In this document: in pieces, positions 14,177-15,839 of the stretch
How positions within the stretch are numbered: position 1 is the stretch's first letter
How the letters are laid out: each line of letters opens with the position of its first letter
Assembly: GCA_031264885.1 (NCBI GenBank)
Contig: JAISDM010000109.1
Coordinates: 1-15,839 of the forward strand
DNA from: Peptococcaceae bacterium
GTDB taxonomy: Bacteria; Bacillota; Peptococcia; DRI-13; UBA5745
DNA: 15,839 nucleotides
Direction of reading: 5' to 3'
Notes under the pieces: generated by a model
Databases searched by the model: none
What the model saw: the letters and a program-made list of their open reading frames with translations, nothing else
Told to the model about the DNA's origin: nothing
Program-made: the position numbers and the translations under genes

Positions 14177-15100
14177 TTACACATCAAAATACTGATGAAA
14201 AATAGCCTCCACCGCTTCCTTGCTGCCTTGTTCAAATTTGCGGAACCGCTCCGCCAGCCTTTTGCCCTCCGAAGTCACAAAAGCCTCGCCCCCGTGCTTC
14301 CCTCCCTGCTGGCGCTGCACGATCTGAAGCCCCCATTGTCTCTCCATAACAGCGATCATCTTCCAGCCCTTGCTGTAAGAAAGCCCCATCTGCTGGCACG
14401 CCAGCCGGACCGAGCCGGTGGTTTCTATCAGCGACAGCAGATGCGCCGATCCGGAACCGAAAAAAAGCTCCTCCTTGGCCAGACTCACCTTAACCCGCGG
14501 ATGAAGCTGGCGCAGGCTGTGGGCGGACAAAACCTCCGAATAATCCTGCTCCGTCTCAATATCGATCAGAACCCCCTGATCCTCCACGGGAATCAATTTG
14601 CAATCCTGCCCGCAGTGCCGGATGGCCGCCCGCAAACCGCCGCCCTCGCTATATTCCATCAACGTGGGGATCAGCTCCCCGGAGATCAGCACCGGATGCC
14701 CCTTGATCCCGTTGTATACCGGCGCCGCCAGCTTCTCCCCGGACTGAATCAGCGCCTCCACAGTATCCAGAATAAATAAAGGGACGTCCACCGGCGTCAC
14801 CAGAACCTGATCACATTTCTCCCGCAGATAACGGAGCCCGATCTTTACACTCTCAAACATCTCCGTCTGACCGTAATTTGGATTGCGCAAACAAACAACC
14901 TTGAGACGGGCCACATGTTTCTCCAATTTGTCCGAGGTACTCCCCGAGACGATGACAATCGGTTCGGTTTTCGCGCGGTCAAAGGTCAGAATCAACCGCT
15001 GAATCGCGGAAACAGCCCCCACCTTATATAAAGAAAGGGGAATGGATCCGTTCGGATCCAACGCGCTGCCCGCCGCCAAAATTAACGCGCCAGTTTTCAT
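14177..15100 (-). CDS. MocA-like NTP transferase fused to a ModE-type HTH
   Basis: 307 aa. Residues 1 to about 195 are a MobA/MocA-like nucleotidyltransferase fold: LILAAG, then VTPVDVPLF with the metal-binding Asp, and GIKGHPVLISGEL. Residues about 205-305 are a ModE N-terminal winged helix (GSVRLACQQMGLSYSKGWKMI, then GGKHGGEAFVTSEG). MocA enzymes make the cytosine form of molybdenum cofactor; ModE represses molybdate genes. The usual RMGxxK loop is absent: the stretch after AAG reads SALDPNGSIPLSLYKVG, so activity may be lost. No molybdate-binding domain of ModE is present. The start ATG 15100 has GGAGG close upstream; the frame runs open to 15394 through repeat and promoter sequence. It is the first gene of the seven-gene run. 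Confidence 0.9.
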   Translation of the reverse strand: MKTGALILAAGSALDPNGSIPLSLYKVGAVSAIQRLILTFDRAKTEPIVIVSGSTSDKLEKHVARLKVVCLRNPNYGQTEMFESVKIGLRYLREKCDQVLVTPVDVPLFILDTVEALIQSGEKLAAPVYNGIKGHPVLISGELIPTLMEYSEGGGLRAAIRHCGQDCKLIPVEDQGVLIDIETEQDYSEVLSAHSLRQLHPRVKVSLAKEELFFGSGSAHLLSLIETTGSVRLACQQMGLSYSKGWKMIAVMERQWGLQIVQRQQGGKHGGEAFVTSEGKRLAERFRKFEQGSKEAVEAIFHQYFDV

Positions 15101-15154
15101 AATTCCTCCAGTACGGTCAAATACGACGCCAAAACATACCCGTAATATATACAA

Positions 15155-15183
15155 ATTATAAGTGTATTCAGACTGCTTGTCAA
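15155..15183 (-). promoter_or_regulatory. Consensus promoter of the MocA/ModE–larBC–fabV run
   Basis: Minus-strand -35 TTGACA (15178-15183), exactly 17 bp, and -10 TATAAT (15155-15160). Both hexamers are perfect sigma-70/sigma-A consensus. The start of transcription would be near 15148, giving a ~48-nt leader that is A/T-rich around TTGTATATATTA, where a repressor such as the encoded ModE-type protein could bind (inference). Confidence 0.9.
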
Positions 15184-15210
15184 CTTCTGTTAAAACCGTC
15201 CGCGGTTCGT

Positions 15211-15236
15211 AAAAATTCCCCTCCAAGGAGGGGAAT
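15211..15236 (-). terminator. Intrinsic terminator upstream of the MocA/ModE promoter
   Basis: Perfect 10-bp inverted repeat ATTCCCCTCC/GGAGGGGAAT (15215-15236) with a 2-nt centre. On the minus strand the T-run starts at the stem end and extends through 15211. It would insulate the downstream promoter from readthrough from the right. Confidence 0.75.
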
Positions 15237-15288
15237 AAAAGACGCCTGAATGTTGTGTGTTGGCAATATTCAGGGTATGTTTTGGACA

Positions 15289-15328
15289 GTCCCGGGCGGC
15301 AGAATGCCGCCCCTACGGTACCGTGAAC
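15289..15328. repeat. Single palindromic GTACCGTAGGGGCGG repeat, inverted orientation
   Basis: The hairpin GGGCGGCA-GAA-TGCCGCCC (15294-15312) is followed by CTACGGTACCGTGAAC. It is the reverse complement of the third unit of the array at 5370-5405, nearly identical over about 35 bp. It lies in the gene-free gap. Confidence 0.9.
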
Positions 15329-15393
15329 GACGTGCCGGATTCCCAAACTGCGTACCTCCATGATATATCTACAATTAATATGTGGTTGTTTCA

Positions 15394-15433
15394 CAAAAAA
15401 ATGGGCGGCATCAAATCAGGCGCCACCCATTTT
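15394..15433 (-). terminator. Intrinsic terminator of the Rpn-like gene
   Basis: On the minus strand AAAATGGG pairs with CCCATTTT (15426-15433 with 15398-15405), followed inward by one mismatch and a GGC/GCC extension. A run of seven T (15394-15400) overlaps the stem end. A second hairpin (CGCCGCA/TGCGGCG, about 15436-15465) lies between it and the gene's stop codon. Confidence 0.75.
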
Positions 15434-15497
15434 GTCGCCGCATATAACAAAATCACATTGCGGCGCTGATAACCCATTTTGGCCGATAGATATTTGA

Positions 15498-15839
15498 TTA
15501 GCGCTGGAGATTTTCTTGAATTTGGCAGACTTTATCCAAGGGAAGCTCCAGCCATTTCGCTACGTTCTCCGGCGATTGTCCGTCGGAAAGCATTTTTCGA
15601 GCGGCATCCACTTCTTTTCGAGCGACCTCCGCATCTTTTTGAGCTCCCAATTTACTGACCAATTCTTTGAAATGGCCTTCCGCTATTAAATCTTCAACCA
15701 CTTCCTGCAACGATGAATACCCCATATCCACAGCCTCCTTCACCGCGTTTAAATTTGCCTGTATGACGGCTCTCATATAGGCGTTTAAATTGGCTTCTTT
15801 GCCTTGTTTTGCGCGCTCTGTTTCTATTTCTTCCAGTTC
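15498..15839 (-). CDS. C-terminal part of an Rpn-family (PD-(D/E)XK nuclease/transposase-like) protein
   Basis: 113 codons plus stop are visible; the gene continues past the right edge, so the nuclease core is not seen. The fragment is a charged helical tail (ELEEIETERAKQGKEANLNAY at the edge), ending with a small helix-turn-helix-like unit (KMLSDGQSPENVAKWLELPLDKVCQI). This ending is typical of the Rpn/'transposase_31-like' family, where the C-terminal segment repeats the pattern 'G.s.e.Ia..tgL...ei'. Such genes spread readily between Bacillota genomes. Family assignment rests on this tail alone. Terminator-like hairpins follow at 15394-15465. Confidence 0.6.
   Translation of the reverse strand, partial: ELEEIETERAKQGKEANLNAYMRAVIQANLNAVKEAVDMGYSSLQEVVEDLIAEGHFKELVSKLGAQKDAEVARKEVDAARKMLSDGQSPENVAKWLELPLDKVCQIQENLQR

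Larger units (their letters stand above)
15101..15497. other. Gene-free gap between MocA/ModE gene and Rpn-like gene
   Basis: 397 bp without a credible gene. It holds the consensus promoter, the terminator at 15211-15236, the palindromic repeat at 15289-15328 and the terminator at 15394-15433. A further weak inverted repeat CCTGAAT/ATTCAGG (from 15245) is visible. I see nothing in 15329-15393. Confidence 0.8.

Noticed and set aside
15101..15394. N-terminal extension of the MocA/ModE protein
   Set aside because: The open frame reaches 15394 but would include a palindromic repeat, a terminator and the consensus promoter; ATG 15100 has the SD and the family start.

Overview
The window looks like a piece of a moderately GC-rich Bacillota (Clostridia-type) chromosome. 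The best evidence is the rplU–prp–rpmA–obg block. It encodes a ribosomal protein L27 with the N-terminal extension that is cut off by the cysteine protease Prp, and the prp gene sits between the two ribosomal genes. Clostridial-style stalk domains on a secreted ModA and larBC genes fit the same assignment. Species cannot be named from the sequence. Almost every gene is on the minus strand; only the modA-like gene is on the plus strand.

Layout by increasing coordinate. (1) 1-3718 (minus) is a three-gene signalling unit: an unrecognised 477-aa protein with HEAT-like repeats at its C-terminus, an OmpR/KdpE-type response regulator with Glu at the phospho-acceptor position, and a membrane PAS–GGDEF protein whose GGDEF active site is degenerate and whose C-terminus runs off the left edge. 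(2) 3719-3918 is a gene-free gap filled by a palindromic CGTCATTCCG repeat. (3) 3919-6400 (minus) is obg, then a 73-bp tandem repeat array and an intrinsic terminator, then rpmA, prp and rplU with a strong promoter and a leader of about 110 nt. (4) 6780-7976 (plus) is a secreted two-stalk-domain ModA-like protein with its own promoter, ending at a bidirectional terminator at 8009-8038. (5) 8040-15100 (minus) is a tightly packed seven-gene run behind a perfect TTGACA-17-TATAAT promoter: MocA-like/ModE fusion, molybdopterin-binding-domain protein, larB, larC, NiaR-like regulator, URO-D family protein, fabV. (6) 15101-15497 is a gene-free stretch holding that promoter, two terminators and one palindromic repeat. 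(7) 15498-15839 (minus) is the C-terminal part of an Rpn-type nuclease/transposase-like protein.

How the genes may work together. The 8-15 kb cluster combines molybdenum handling (ModE-type DNA-binding domain, NTP transferase, molybdopterin-binding domain, and the convergent ModA) with biosynthesis of the nickel-pincer nucleotide cofactor (LarB, LarC). The NiaR-like gene starts 13 nt after larC. Its family responds to niacin, and it keeps the four metal-binding residues of the 3H domain, which held nickel in a family structure. The nickel-pincer cofactor is itself built from nicotinate adenine dinucleotide and nickel, so this pairing is the most suggestive gene context in the window. The 1-3.7 kb unit is the second highlight: both recognisable signalling domains have lost key catalytic or acceptor residues, and the third protein has no recognisable N-terminal family.

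Two families of short dispersed palindromes (CGTCATTCCG type and GTACCGTAGGGGCGG type) occupy intergenic space and appear to contribute coding sequence at one gene start and one gene end.
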